Assembly: GCA_022836615.1 (NCBI GenBank)
Contig: MU405249.1
Location: forward strand, 219,878 to 283,877
Direction: 5' to 3'
DNA: 64,000 nucleotides
Origin: Annulohypoxylon bovei var. microspora
Lineage: Eukaryota > Ascomycota > Sordariomycetes > Xylariales > Hypoxylaceae
Of this stretch, positions 1-10,658 are shown in pieces. The notes below the pieces were generated by a model. That model worked only from the letters and a program-made list of their open reading frames with translations, did not search any database and was not told the origin of the DNA. The first letter of the stretch is position 1, and each line of letters starts with the position of its first letter. Both the position numbers and the translations under genes were made by a program.

Positions 1-443
1 ACCAATACATCGTTTGCGGATCAAGCCCTATCCACCACATTGCGCGGTAATTGGGCATCGTGATAATGCGAAAACTACTTCAGTAAAGGAAAATGAACAA
101 GGTAGGGAATATGATAAAGGCGCGTTTATCAATGAGAGAAAAGCAGTATTCCCAGTTTTGCAAGCTGTCAAAAGGGCCATGCAAGAGATCATTCTTGATT
201 TCTTTCAGGTAAAATATCCATATCCGTAGAAAACGTAAAGGCATCCGAGGGAAGGAGCAAACTAAGCGGGTAGGGGTATATATTAAGTGCCATGTGAATG
301 TGCCTAGAAACGGCAGCGGCAACAATACTAGCGACCCAACTACACTAGAAGAGATATAGGGGACACGGGGGCGGAAATCGGAGCGAGCCTACTCCCAAAT
401 TCCCATCGAGTAGACGACGATAAAGCATGGATATATAACTTAC
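1..443. other. Window edge; no gene recognised
   Basis: This stretch lies where the second exon of the SIN3-like gene would be expected, yet no PAH1-domain sequence could be found in any minus-strand frame. A plus-strand open frame at 14-229 (71 codons) and a second open stretch ending at a stop near 358-360 are visible, but neither resembles a family I know. Either this is a very long intron of the SIN3-like gene or foreign sequence joined to its first exon. Confidence 0.4.
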
Positions 444-962
444 ATTAAGTATAGGTTGTTGTCCCTGTGGCATGCTACCAGCATTACCACTAGGGATCGG
501 GTGTGCTCCTCCAGGAATCGCACCACCACTGCCGCCAAATGGGATGTTTTGAGAGCCGCGGTTAGCCTCTTGTTGTAGTGGTCCGCCGAATAGATGGTTT
601 GAGGGCGCCGAAGAGCTAGACGGTGCTGGGTTGTGTCCGCCTATAGCTCCAAACATTTGGCTTGAAGCATTCTGTGCATTGTGTGGTATGGAGCGATTCG
701 CATCGGCTTGTAATGGACCGCCAAACGAGCTTACGGGAACTGAGGGGGCGCCGAGAGGAATAGGAGGTCCCGAACCTCCATGAGTCGCAAGGAGGCCACC
801 GGGACTATGGATGGCGCCAGGGAGGCGCGAAGCGACGGGTTGGTGAATTTGAAGGGATGCAGTATTGCTTTGGCGTGGGGTTCCAGCTGGAAACTGTTCT
901 CTCTGGTGCCGCTCGACCGACTCGCGGTCGCGGTGCGACATGTCTTCGGGATGCGAATTCAT
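444..962 (-). CDS. SIN3-like corepressor, first coding exon only (partial or truncated)
   Basis: Exon of 173 codons, rich in Gly, Pro, Ser and Gln, with motifs such as QPVASRLPGAIHSPGG and repeated FGGPLQ blocks that I recognise from the N-terminus of fungal SIN3 corepressors, scaffolds of the Rpd3/HDAC complex in the nucleus. It ends with GQQPILN immediately before a GTAAGT donor at 443-438, where known SIN3 proteins run on into the PAH1 helices. None of the PAH domains, the HDAC-interaction region or the C-terminus is visible in the 443 bases left in the window. A frame stop lies just upstream of the ATG and a good acceptor (CTAAC, then TTTTAG) at 983, with a GTAAGT donor at 1176, suggests a 194-nt leader intron, so the start looks authentic. 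The gene either continues past the window edge after an unusually long intron, or is a broken copy. Confidence 0.6.
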
Positions 963-982
963 TTCTCTTCAAAAGCGCAGAT

Positions 983-1176
983 CTAAAAGACGAAGGTGTT
1001 AGTCAAGATGACCTTTCATGTAAGAATATGCGCGCGTCGATAGAAGCGAAACTCAATGAAGCAAGTCAGGGGATCGACGGTCGGGACGAGTGATGAATCC
1101 CCAAGACCATCGTGTTCAACCAAGTCAAGGGAAACAAAGATTAATTCTAAATAATCGAAGATTAGAATAGACTTAC
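983..1176 (-). other. Probable 5' leader intron of the SIN3-like gene
   Basis: Read on the minus strand, a GTAAGT donor at 1176-1171 is followed by a CTAAC branch-like site and a TTTTAG acceptor ending at 983, 20 bases before the start codon. Placement rests on splice motifs only. Confidence 0.4.
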
Positions 1177-2342
1177 TTCCTACATGGATGCAGCTCGTGT
1201 ATAGAAAAAGAGTGTGTAATACTGAAGACGATATCGACAAGCTGGATGGTGGGAAGGGTAAAAAAGCTAGACAGATGAGATCAAGCTGTCGCGGCTTTGG
1301 GGACTTTCCTCAGTGCGATCGGCGACGCGCGATAACAGTCGGAAAAGCAAGAGATCCGCTTTATTTTATTAGAAAGTCACGTGTAGATAAGAAAACACAT
1401 AAGTTTGTTTCTTATTGTTCCTAATTAAGCTTAGCCTTCTCCTGAAAGGTCATTCTTATCTTATCAACAATGGCCCATTGGACACATCACGTCATTGAAG
1501 CAAGCCGAGCTATTTTCTAAATTTGTTTAAAATCATTAACATCCTCATCGGAACCTTACATAGCAGAATAAATTTAAGGTTCAGTGTAGAGTTACACATT
1601 AAGACGCTCTCGTTAGTTTGAACTTTCTAGAACTTGTGGCTTAACATTAGATGAGAACATAGCTTGCTTAAATGATAAAAGTCATGTAACTCGCGGTTTT
1701 GTTTGACTAATGACTAATGACTAGGTAGGTAATGACTAGATACTCATTGGCTTGTTTGATATTCGCAAAAATCTTGCTTCTAAGATCAAATATAACATTT
1801 TCTATTAAACAGTATACAAGTATCTAGATATTTACCTGGAGTGGTATGTTTAGGCATTAAATATGATTTACTTGGTAATATCATAGTTATAAAACACGGA
1901 TATGTTGACAAGTGCACTCTTCTTCCTATTAGCCCTTACGAAATTTTACTAATATTTAAAGCGGTGAAATAACTAGGTAAATAGCTTAAACACCAACATA
2001 TCCATCCTATAGTGTCCCTCATGATGTTGACTTCTTAAATTATACGATCAAACAAGGTATAGCTAGTCTCTAATCATCAAGACAAATATTAGGTATATTG
2101 TGTCAAAATCCCCCCCAAACTCCATCCGTTTGCCAGATTAACCTAAGAAACCCGACCCATGTATGCGTAATAAACATTCTTGTTAGCTTGAAGACCACCA
2201 TGCTCTTTCCTAGAGCCAATACGCATCGCATAGTATAGACATTCCCAGAGACTTTGGATCCATGGTTATACCCACGTCCAGAAAACACAGATAGAAATAT
2301 AGTCCTCTGCCCTTAACTTGCCACTCCATCAAAGCTCCTAAA
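1177..2342. other. Intergenic, AT-rich
   Basis: No convincing coding sequence. Contains a small heptamer array at 1704-1724 (three TGACTA(A/G) units) and generally AT-rich sequence between two minus-strand genes. Confidence 0.6.
1704..1724. repeat. Heptanucleotide tandem repeat, 3 units
   Basis: Three consecutive 7-bp units TGACTAA, TGACTAA, TGACTAG; a related TGACTAG follows at about 1733. Confidence 0.8.
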
Positions 2343-3046
2343 TTAGGCGTAGTTCCGAACCCCTTTCAAAATCCATAGCTCGCCATTCCCAACTCGACTA
2401 GCGATGCTATCAACTTCGATCCCATCAGGTTGTATCTGAGCACCGTTAGCAAACATTCCCCTCTCTAGATATTATCAAGACAACTTACCACTTTAACACC
2501 ATCCTTCATCTCCCACCAAACCTCCCTATCTCCATCTAACAGTGTCTTAACCTTCTCATTCTCTGGCCACGGGCTCTCCGGCACAACATGCGCCTCCACG
2601 AACCTCCTCAGGTTCCTCTGCGCCCTGTCCTGACCATCTCCACCCTCGTACGCATTCGCGCCAAGCACCTCATAGTCCTTCGGGTCCTCCCACGGCTTCC
2701 GCGGCAGGTTCTCGACGGCGGAGTTGAGCGGGGCCAGCACGGTGCTGTTGCGCGCCCCGTCGTCGAGCCGCGAGGATATCGCCGCGATGTCGCGCGTGAA
2801 CCCGGCGAATATGTTGATGCTGCGATCGCGCCCCATCACGTCCGAGATCAGCACGCCGCCCTGCTGCGGCGGCGGCTGCTTCGGGCCCGCGGGCTGCGAG
2901 TCGGGGAGTGGCATGACGGGGCCGAGGTCCATGAGCGGCTTTTGCGTGTTGGGTTTCTTGAGGCTGATGCCGTACGGGAGGGCGACGAGGTGGGCGGATG
3001 CGGTCGCGGCTAGGAGGTGGATGGTATATAGCGTTGACAGCCTCAT
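2343..3046 (-). CDS. Small secreted FAS1 (fasciclin-like) domain protein
   Basis: Two exons, 3046-2489 and 2435-2343, joined across a 53-nt intron (GTAAGT donor, GCTAAC branch, CTCAG acceptor), give 216 residues. Residues 1-18 form a signal peptide. After a Pro-rich spacer, one FAS1 domain covers about residues 65-214: an H1-like box TVLAPLNSAVENLP and an H2/YH-like box FVEAHVVPESPW, with the closing strand GELWILKGVRNYA encoded by exon 2. Fungal single-FAS1 proteins of this length are usually described as secreted or vacuolar; FAS1 domains mediate adhesion in larger proteins, but no role is established for this one. No GPI signal is visible. The middle of exon 1 (about 2690-2950) is noticeably more GC-rich than its surroundings, which produces long spurious frames on the other strand. 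The splice choice is well supported because it extends the domain in frame to a stop. Confidence 0.8.
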
Positions 3047-3945
3047 CTTTTGGAGAGCTGAAGATGGATGTTAAAAGTTTGGGGAGAAATGCGTAGCTTC
3101 CTTGAAGTGTTGAGTGTAGGTCGCGCCATCTTAGTGGTACGTCAGGCTCGGATCTACGTTTAGTGGGGCACGGGATGACATCACTTGGTAAAACAAGCAC
3201 CTGACGCTTCACCTTGAAGAGTTTCACAACTGATCATCAAATTTAATTCTCCTCTCCCATTAACTATACCTTTAAATCTAACTTACTGATCATGTATCTA
3301 CCTGTTAGATAAATACATATGTATATTTTGTATAATCAGGAAAACTTTATTTTACTACGCTGTCATATATGAACAGATCTATTCAGACTGTTAAGTGTGA
3401 ATATTCGCTTCGATCTCCTTTTACAGCATGTCTTAGAATAACTGACTACCTAGTACCCGACCCTCGTAATTTACGTAAGTTAATACATCTATAGGGACCT
3501 CAGACTTAGGTAATTTGATGCAAAATGTTATTAACCATTGTCAACACTTATAGCGAACTGGTAATAACAGATCTAATCATTACATGGACAATCCGATCAT
3601 GGCGGGCTGTGCTGGTACTGCCACTGCTACTGTCACATCGCCAGGCTGTGGTAGTAGAGCAACCTCAACTAATATACCCTTAGTAACAGTTGCTTTGGTA
3701 CTGTACAACGTCAAGTTGGTATATTCAAGGTTCGTTCATTGGTCGATATATTTTACAAAAAGTGGTAGCGAAGATGAGAAGGACATATCCGTGTCAGCCT
3801 ACAACTTTGCGTTACCAAATTTCAACATATAATGTTGCGATCTGCTGAACTTGGCTCATATAATTTATATACTACCACAATCCATTGAAGAAATTATAAG
3901 TTGTATCTACGACGGCTAAGGTAATAATTATATAAATAAGGAGAT
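3047..3945. other. Intergenic
   Basis: Shared 5' region between the minus-strand FAS1 gene and the plus-strand HET gene. AT-rich, no supported gene; a short frame at 3584-3832 is not recognisable. Confidence 0.6.
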
Positions 3946-5718
3946 ATGTGGCTTATCAACACCGAAACTCTACAGCTGGAAAATGTCACAAGCCCACTGA
4001 AGGGGTTTTACGCCATATTATCACATACCTGGGAAGATGAGCAAGTCACTTTCCAGAACTTTTCAAACCTCACGTCGGCCCGGAGCTTACGCGGGTTCAC
4101 CAAGATCGAGAAGACCTGTCAGTTAGCCAAGGAAAAATACAATTTACGACATGCCTGGGTAGATACTTGCTGTATCGACAAAACTAGCAGCGCCGAGCTA
4201 TCTGAAGCGATCAATTCAATGTATAGATGGTATCAAGCAGCAGCTGTATGCTTCGTCTATCTTTCTGATATGGCCCCCAATCCAACCGGCATTTCGCACG
4301 GTCCAGGAAATGGCGTCAAGGGCTTCACTCATGAAGGGCTAGAAAGATGCAAATGGTTCACAAGAGGCTGGACGCTCCAAGAGATTCTCGCGCCGAGAGA
4401 TGTCGAGTTCTATGACGCGGATTGGGGTTTCATCGGTACCAAGGAGTCGTGGCTCTTATGGCCTTTGTCCGAGATCACCGGAATCGATCCCGTCTACTTA
4501 AGACATGGCTCTAAGATCTGGACCGCGTCGATCGGGACGCGGATGCGATGGGCTGCCGATAGAGAGACTACACGACCAGAAGATACGGCATATTGCCTAC
4601 TCGGTATTTTTGAGATCAATATGCCTTTGCTATATGGCGAGGGAAACAAGGCTTTCCTTCGACTTCAGGAGGAGATATGCAGACAAACTAATGACCTATC
4701 TCTATTCGCGTGGACAACTCAACCTGGCCACGCCTCTTCCTTGTTTGACAAGTGTCGTGGTATATTCGCAACTCACCCTTGTGAGTTCGCTGGATTTCGC
4801 GGAATAGAACACCACGCCCGTGGAGGTACCTTCCAGGGTGAGCTTGCCGTTACTAACAAGGGTCTCCGTCTTGACGACGTTCAGCTGTTTAAGACATCTG
4901 AAGATGGCTTGATCTTACCGCTAGATTGTATTGGGTCGGGTCCTAGCACCTTTCCAGAAGCTTCGTATGGAATCTTACTTACGCTGACTTTAGATGGATA
5001 TATACGTAGAGAACCGGGTATGCTTGCGTTGTTACCGCTTGACCGTATATCGGAGATACCACCACATCGCATCTACGTTAAAAAACAAGTACCCTTACAA
5101 TGGCCGACTCCCAAGCAGCCGGAAGATCAGCATTCTGACGCAATAGTCTTCAAGTTCCAGGGGGAGGCGGATCCCATAATTATGAATGTGATACCGCAGG
5201 AGTCGTTTGACTACAATGCTACGGCTTTTCTTACTGGTGGTAGACGTTTCTTTGGTTATATACGTTTACATGTGAATGGCACTGAGCTTATGATAATATG
5301 TTGGCTCAAATCTCCGATCAAGAAAGGAGATATGCCTATAGGGCCGCCCGAAGCTAAGTACAGCTTTGCTATTGAAGGAGAGGACGGCTGGGACAGGTTA
5401 AAGATAATGCGCCTGGAGAAAGAAATCACCAATCGCGCAGTTCAAGAGGGGATTATTCCATCCTTGTTACCGGACCCAAAGTTATCATGCCCACATGACA
5501 AAATGGTAGCTCCCCTCGGATCGACGGGCATCGAGATGGTATTGGACAGCACAAGGGCATCTAAGCGCCACCATATGGTAGTCACGTTTTTGCGAACGTC
5601 AAAGAAGGGTGCGGGTGTGGGTGACAGTACTTTTGACCTGAGTTGCCTATCACCTCACCTGCCTTTCATTTCCACCAGAAATCGGACAACGGGTCGGCGT
5701 GGAGCCTTTTCAGTCTGA
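3946..5718 (+). CDS. HET-domain (heterokaryon incompatibility) protein
   Basis: Uninterrupted frame of 590 residues. The N-terminal third is a classic HET domain: MWLINTETLQL and YAILSHTWED at the start, then RHAWVDTCCIDKTSSAELSEAINSM, and GWTLQEILAPRDVEFYD at about residues 142-160. It is followed by the usual HET-associated segment with RPEDTAYCLLGIFEINMPLLYGEG. HET domains, which are TIR-like in fold, trigger cell death when non-self is recognised between fusing hyphae. Unlike HET-D/HET-E there is no NACHT ATPase or WD40 region; residues after about 300 match no domain I know, which is common for this large family. Start chosen at the first ATG, which directly opens the conserved block. 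No intron is needed. The partner or trigger cannot be inferred from the sequence. Confidence 0.9.
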   Translation: MWLINTETLQLENVTSPLKGFYAILSHTWEDEQVTFQNFSNLTSARSLRGFTKIEKTCQLAKEKYNLRHAWVDTCCIDKTSSAELSEAINSMYRWYQAAAVCFVYLSDMAPNPTGISHGPGNGVKGFTHEGLERCKWFTRGWTLQEILAPRDVEFYDADWGFIGTKESWLLWPLSEITGIDPVYLRHGSKIWTASIGTRMRWAADRETTRPEDTAYCLLGIFEINMPLLYGEGNKAFLRLQEEICRQTNDLSLFAWTTQPGHASSLFDKCRGIFATHPCEFAGFRGIEHHARGGTFQGELAVTNKGLRLDDVQLFKTSEDGLILPLDCIGSGPSTFPEASYGILLTLTLDGYIRREPGMLALLPLDRISEIPPHRIYVKKQVPLQWPTPKQPEDQHSDAIVFKFQGEADPIIMNVIPQESFDYNATAFLTGGRRFFGYIRLHVNGTELMIICWLKSPIKKGDMPIGPPEAKYSFAIEGEDGWDRLKIMRLEKEITNRAVQEGIIPSLLPDPKLSCPHDKMVAPLGSTGIEMVLDSTRASKRHHMVVTFLRTSKKGAGVGDSTFDLSCLSPHLPFISTRNRTTGRRGAFSV

Positions 5719-6106
5719 CATTATTGATGATTGGGTCACACCGCCCTATTTTTTTTGCTTCTTTTATTCTCCGACCAAACCACAGGTCGGAAACAGGCTC
5801 TAGCTCCTAAGAAGAGGTGTAAACGAGGTGACAGTATTTCATGAGCTGGGCTCGTGTTGCTTTATCGCGCATTTTACAGCCATGAAAAGCATTGTCACTT
5901 TTGATCATGCCCGACGTGTATGTGGCGATCACCCATTCGCCGCCTCATTCAATATTATCTCGCAGCGTCGCATGGAATCTTCGTCATCGATATCAACCTC
6001 ACCCTCCCGCGCTCTGAGGAAATCGTCTGGAATTTTTAAGCTTGAATTATCTCAGAATCTTGGCTACTGTTCCTGTCCACCATAAGCACGCATAGCAAAG
6101 ATCAAC
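5719..6106. other. Intergenic / probable leader of next gene
   Basis: About 390 bases between two co-oriented genes. Contains pyrimidine runs after the HET stop and probable 5' leader for the SnoaL-like gene; no separate gene supported. Confidence 0.55.
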
Positions 6107-7006
6107 ATGTCAGCAACCGCTCCACAGTCACTGCTCGACACCATCAGAAGTTGGGCCAAGTGCGTCAACGAGAAGAAATGGGATGACTTGCCTAAATATA
6201 TGCACTCGACATACAACCAAAACGGCATCGACTTTACACCGGAATCATGGGCAGCGCACATCAGAGAGCACGTGGCTCCTCAGTTAGGAGGCGATGTGCG
6301 CATCAACGAGGACAGTATCATGGTCGATGAGAGCGCGCAGTGCGTCGCACTGTCTCTATGGCTGAAATTTAAACCCGAGATGCCGCTCCTAGGCTACCAG
6401 CCCAAGGGCCGAGACGTCTTATTCATAGAGCGCGGCTTCATCTGGTTCACCGACGGTAAACTGTCGAAGGGCTTATTCGTGATAAATAACGACGACATGC
6501 GCACGCAGATGGCCAATCCCAACACGGACTTTGCGCCCAGCCTGATAAGCGAATATCCCGTGCCTCCGGTAGGAACGCCACTATCTCGCGCCCAGCTTGA
6601 GGAGGTCTACAGAGCATATGTTGAGCTATTCAACTCCCGCCGAACTGACATGGCCTACGCGAAGTACGTCCACCAGCCAGAGAAGATGCTTAACAACAAG
6701 ACCCTGGCACGCCGCATTATGGACGACGCTATGGCAGCTATTCCGGATCTCCAATGCCAGATCCACACGCTGGTAGCTGACGAGGATTTACAGCGCGTGG
6801 CTGTGTGGCTTGAGTTTTCTGGGACCCCAATTAAGGCGTACGCCGGTTTGGTAGCGAACGGACACGCCGTTCATTTTACTGAACAAGCCACCTATCAATT
6901 TTTAGACGGGAAGATCGTGCGGATATGGGGTATGATGAACTTCAACGAGGCAAGACTGGCGCAGCAACCGGAGTCTACGATGCCGCTATTCGTACCGGTA
7001 ATTTGA
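6107..7006 (+). CDS. Tandem SnoaL-like (NTF2-fold) protein
   Basis: Single exon, 299 residues. Two similar halves, about residues 8-140 and 158-290, each show the pattern of a SnoaL-like polyketide-cyclase/NTF2-fold domain: an N-terminal helix with W/Y residues (IRSWAKCVNEKKWDDLPKYM; VYRAYVELFNSRRTDMAYAKYV), a 'vaDE/vDES' strand and a closing strand with a Trp- or Phe-rich 'F.DGK' element (GFIWFTDGKLSKG; ATYQFLDGKIVRIWG). The family includes aldol cyclases, isomerases and many proteins of unknown substrate, so no reaction can be assigned. No signal peptide or membrane segment is visible, so it is likely cytosolic. It lies 390 bases downstream of the HET gene on the same strand, but nothing shows functional linkage and no polyketide synthase is present in the window. 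Confidence 0.75.
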   Translation: MSATAPQSLLDTIRSWAKCVNEKKWDDLPKYMHSTYNQNGIDFTPESWAAHIREHVAPQLGGDVRINEDSIMVDESAQCVALSLWLKFKPEMPLLGYQPKGRDVLFIERGFIWFTDGKLSKGLFVINNDDMRTQMANPNTDFAPSLISEYPVPPVGTPLSRAQLEEVYRAYVELFNSRRTDMAYAKYVHQPEKMLNNKTLARRIMDDAMAAIPDLQCQIHTLVADEDLQRVAVWLEFSGTPIKAYAGLVANGHAVHFTEQATYQFLDGKIVRIWGMMNFNEARLAQQPESTMPLFVPVI

Positions 7007-8568
7007 AGCTCGATATGAATCCGGCATAGGCGGGATGGAATTTGGATTCTTATGATACCCAAGATATCGCGATATGATGCAGACGGAAAACATCTCTAGA
7101 ATCTACGTTACTAAAGACCTGATTTAGAAGATTATACGACGTCGAGGACGGGGATTCTGTTACCTACCTACACACCTACGTAATTACGGATATCTCATAG
7201 GTTGGATTATATAGATGTTGGATTTGGTTGGAATTCTTCTTCATAGCCATCGCATAGCCGTCGTTGAGGTGCATTAGCTTATGACGCGGCTACTTTTTGC
7301 AACACGTTTTAGTACGGGGTTCAGTTCACACTAGTTCATCCCGCAATTCGCATCTTTTTTCACATGCCAAAATCCTGCGCGTTAAATATTAGTGAATATT
7401 TACTACGTGAATGTTGACATAATCGTCGACTGAGAGATTTGGGGACTCAGGGACTGACCGTCAACGATTCTGGTAGTCGGGGATTTAGATCAGCTGCCAT
7501 GAGACCCAATCTGGGGAATGCTGTATGAATGGCGTATTAAAAATAATCATCTGACACGCGAGTCTTTTGTGGAGGAAATCGCCGGTTTCGTCTTTCCCGT
7601 TCGGGGGCGCAGTAACTTAATTTTTGGTGCAGAATCACATGCATCCATGTCCATGCCCTCCAGTCAGGCTACTCGTACGAGAAATAATATGTAGGTACGC
7701 ACATATGTCAACCATTCCTTCCCCAACGGTTACTGGCAAGTTGTTCCTGGCAATTCGATTCATAAACCCCATGGGATTCCCGCCATGAACCTGGACGTTT
7801 TAAAAGACTAGCTCGTGACTGTGGGGAAGAAGGTTTAACACCGTTGATTTTGCCCCCTTTTTCTAAACCGTCCCATTTTTAGTGCGGAGGAAATACACAA
7901 GAAAAGAGCCTCGGCATTCTGGTCCAAATGTACCCGGATAATTCGGTCTACGTTTGCCATTTGACATGGGTTCCCAAGTGACATCACTTCCTCGGCCGAA
8001 TATTGTGCGAAGACCATGTACCGTTTGTTCTAGTCCACGAATCCCGAGTGACTTCTGAACAAGAGTATCCTCAGTGCTAGAATTTATGTAATACACTTAC
8101 CTAAGGCGGACGAAGACTACTGCAGAATGTGTAAATATTTCCAATGCTTTCAATCTCTGAAATAGGGGTTTAGTAAAGCTAATAAGGCTAATAGCGAATC
8201 GTATCTTTCTGAGAAGATTGATGAATAAGGTACCTCCGCACCGAGCTACTAATAGGTATTTTGTAGTATGATACAAAGTACCTTGGTACCCACCCCCAGT
8301 CTTCTAAGACTCGACCTCGGCTCACCTGTGCACGAATCATCGTGTCAGCAATTCAAAGGCCAGGCAAGCTCGACTCGGCTCAGAAGGTCAGCTAAAACTG
8401 TTGCAACTGGGAAATATCAAGCCCCGGCATTCCTTTCGCAATTTCTCCATCTAAAAAAACTTTCGAACTCTCTTCATAACTTCTTCTCTCATCCTATCCT
8501 GCTTCCTCTAAAACCTTTTCCTTAACAATTGCAGGAGTACTGCCAATAAACAAATCACATCAATCAGA
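7007..8568. other. Intergenic
   Basis: About 1.5 kb without supported genes. Small frames at 7835-8096 on the minus strand resemble nothing I recognise. The last 140 bases hold the pyrimidine-rich promoter of the fumarate reductase gene. Confidence 0.6.
8430..8524 (+). promoter_or_regulatory. Pyrimidine-rich core promoter/leader of the fumarate reductase gene
   Basis: A run dominated by C and T (TTTCTCC, CTCTCTTC, TTCTTCTCTC, CTTCCTC) ends about 45 bases upstream of the ATG at 8569. CT-rich tracts of this kind commonly precede transcription starts in highly expressed filamentous-fungal genes. Confidence 0.4.
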
Positions 8569-10658
8569 ATGGCTCCAAAAGTTATTGTCGTCGGTGGTGG
8601 CTGTAAGCTTCAATTGCCCTCTCTACCCCAATCTCAACGTCACTTCGATCACAACAAAGAACTAACAATCACATGCAGTGTCCGGCTTGAGTGCTGCGCA
8701 TACAATCTACCTTGCCGGCGGCAACGTAATTGTTCTTGATAAGCAAGGTAAGAATTGACTTTGTTTGGATGAGAAACAGAACTGAATTTAGAAGACTAAC
8801 AATAATCTCATAGGTTTCTTCGGAGGAAACTCCACCAAGGCTACCTCTGGTATTAACGGTGCCTTAACCCGGACACAGGTTGAGCACGGTATTCAGGACA
8901 GCGTAAAGCAGTTTTACGATGATACCTTAAAATCCGCACGAGACAAGGCCAGACCCGACCTAATTAAGGTCCTGACCTACAAATCCGCAGCTGCCGTTGA
9001 GTGGTTACAAGATGTTTTCAACCTAGACCTGACCTTGGTTTCGCGACTTGGGTGGGTACAAAAAATACCGCTAATTTTGTGATATGTATGCTAATTAATT
9101 TGATAGTGGACACTCCCAACCCAGAACGCACAGAGGACACGATGCCAAGTTCCCTGGTATGGCTATCACATACGCCTTAATGCAAAGGCTAGAGGAGCTA
9201 TCCGAGAACGAACCAGAACGAGTCCAAATTATTAAGAAGGCCCGCGTCACAAACTTAAATAAGGAGGGCAACAAGGTTACTGGTGTCACGTACGAGTCTG
9301 CCGATGGCGAGAGCAGCACTATCGACGGACCTGTCGTTCTAGCTACTGGTGGTTATGCTGCGGATTTCGGCAAGGACTCGCTGTTGCAGCAGCACAGGCC
9401 TGACACTATCGGCCTCGCCACCACTAATGGCTCTCACGCCACTGGTGATGGCCAGAAGATGGTGATGGCTATTGGAGGAAACGGAATCGACATGGACAAA
9501 GTCCAGGTTCACCCTACCGGTCTCGTCGACCCCAAAGATCCTGGGTCGAAGTGGAAGTTCTTGGCTGCCGAGGCTCTGCGTGGTGAGGGTGGTCTCCTAC
9601 TCAATGCCGATGGTGATAGATTCTGCGACGAACTGGGCCACAGAGATTACGTCTCGGGTATGATGTGGAAGGAGAAGGATAACGGCAAATTCCCCATCCG
9701 ACTTGTTCTCAACTCTAAGGCATCTAACACCTTGGACTTCCATACTCGCCACTACTCCGGCCGTGGATTGATGAAGAAGATAACTGGCAAGCAACTCGCC
9801 AAGGAGATCGGTTGCTCTCCCGAACACCTCCAAAAGACCTTCACTACATATAATGCCATCGCCGACGGCAAGCAGAAGGACCCGTGGGGCAAGAAGTTCT
9901 TCCACAACGGACCCCTAGATATCAACGACGACTTCCACGTCTCGCTGATGGAGCCCGTCCTTCACTTTACCATGGGTGGTATCGAGATTAACGACAAGGC
10001 CCAGGTCCTGAACAAGGAACAGAAGCCTTTCGAGGGTCTCTACGCCTGTGGTGAGTTGGCTGGCGGTGTCCACGGTGCTAACCGTCTTGGTGGCTCTTCG
10101 CTTCTGGGCTGTGTTGTATACGGTCGTGTTGCCGGTGACTCCGCAAGCAACTTCTTGTTTCAGCAAGCTCTCACCGGAGCCGCCGCCGGACCTGCCCAAC
10201 GTCTAGGTCAGATCTCCCTGCACATCGACCCTTCTCAGCCGGGCAAGGTGTCCGTTGAGTGGGGAAGCGGTGCCTCCAGCTCATCCTCGGTGGCCGTTGG
10301 CCAGCAGACGAGCGCTACGGGTCCTACCCCAACCGCCGAAGGGGGTAAGTCATCCCAGCCAGCTGCGAAGCCCCAAAGCGCTAAGAAGTTCGAGATTCCC
10401 AATAAAGAGTTCACAATAGAGGAGGTCGCTGAGCACAACAAGAAGGAAGACCTCTGGGTAGTCGTTAAGGGAGTGGTTATGGACTTGACGAACTGGCTAG
10501 AGGAGCACCCCGGCGGCCCTAACGCGATCATGAACTTCATGGGACGCGACGCAACTGAAGAGTTTGAGATGTTACACGACGACGAGGTCATTCCCAAGTA
10601 CGCCCCGCAGCAGGTAATAGGACGTGTCAAAGGACAAGAGGTCACACTCGAGTTCTGA
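8569..10658 (+). CDS. osm1: Osm1-type soluble fumarate reductase with C-terminal cytochrome b5 domain
   Basis: Four exons, 8569-8602, 8679-8747, 8814-9051 and 9107-10658, give 630 residues; every junction falls inside conserved sequence. Family knowledge: FAD enzyme reducing fumarate to succinate and reoxidising FADH2/NADH under low oxygen. Residues 1-45 form the dinucleotide-binding motif (VIVVGGGLSGLSAAHT); GFFGGNSTKATSGINGA follows, then the flavoprotein capping and active-site region with GGHSQPRTHRG and the C-terminal FAD motif GELAGGVHGANRLGGSSLL. A Ser/Ala-rich linker (about residues 480-540) leads to a cytochrome b5 domain (residues about 545-625) with the haem motif EEHPGG and a second histidine in EMLHDDE. 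The flavin motif starts at residue 4, so no targeting peptide is encoded and a cytosolic location is likely. Introns are 76, 66 and 55 nt; the third donor is GTGGGT, chosen because it restores LGGHSQ. Confidence 0.93.

Noticed and set aside
14..229. 71-codon plus-strand frame at the left edge
   Set aside because: No resemblance to a known family and no splice model extends it convincingly.
2588..3227. Long frames on both strands overlapping the FAS1 gene
   Set aside because: Shadows of the GC-rich FAS1 exon; products are Arg/Ala-rich and lack conserved features.
6107..10658. Secondary-metabolite cluster around the SnoaL-like and flavoprotein genes
   Set aside because: No polyketide synthase, NRPS, terpene synthase or cluster regulator is present in the window, and the fumarate reductase is a conserved metabolic enzyme.
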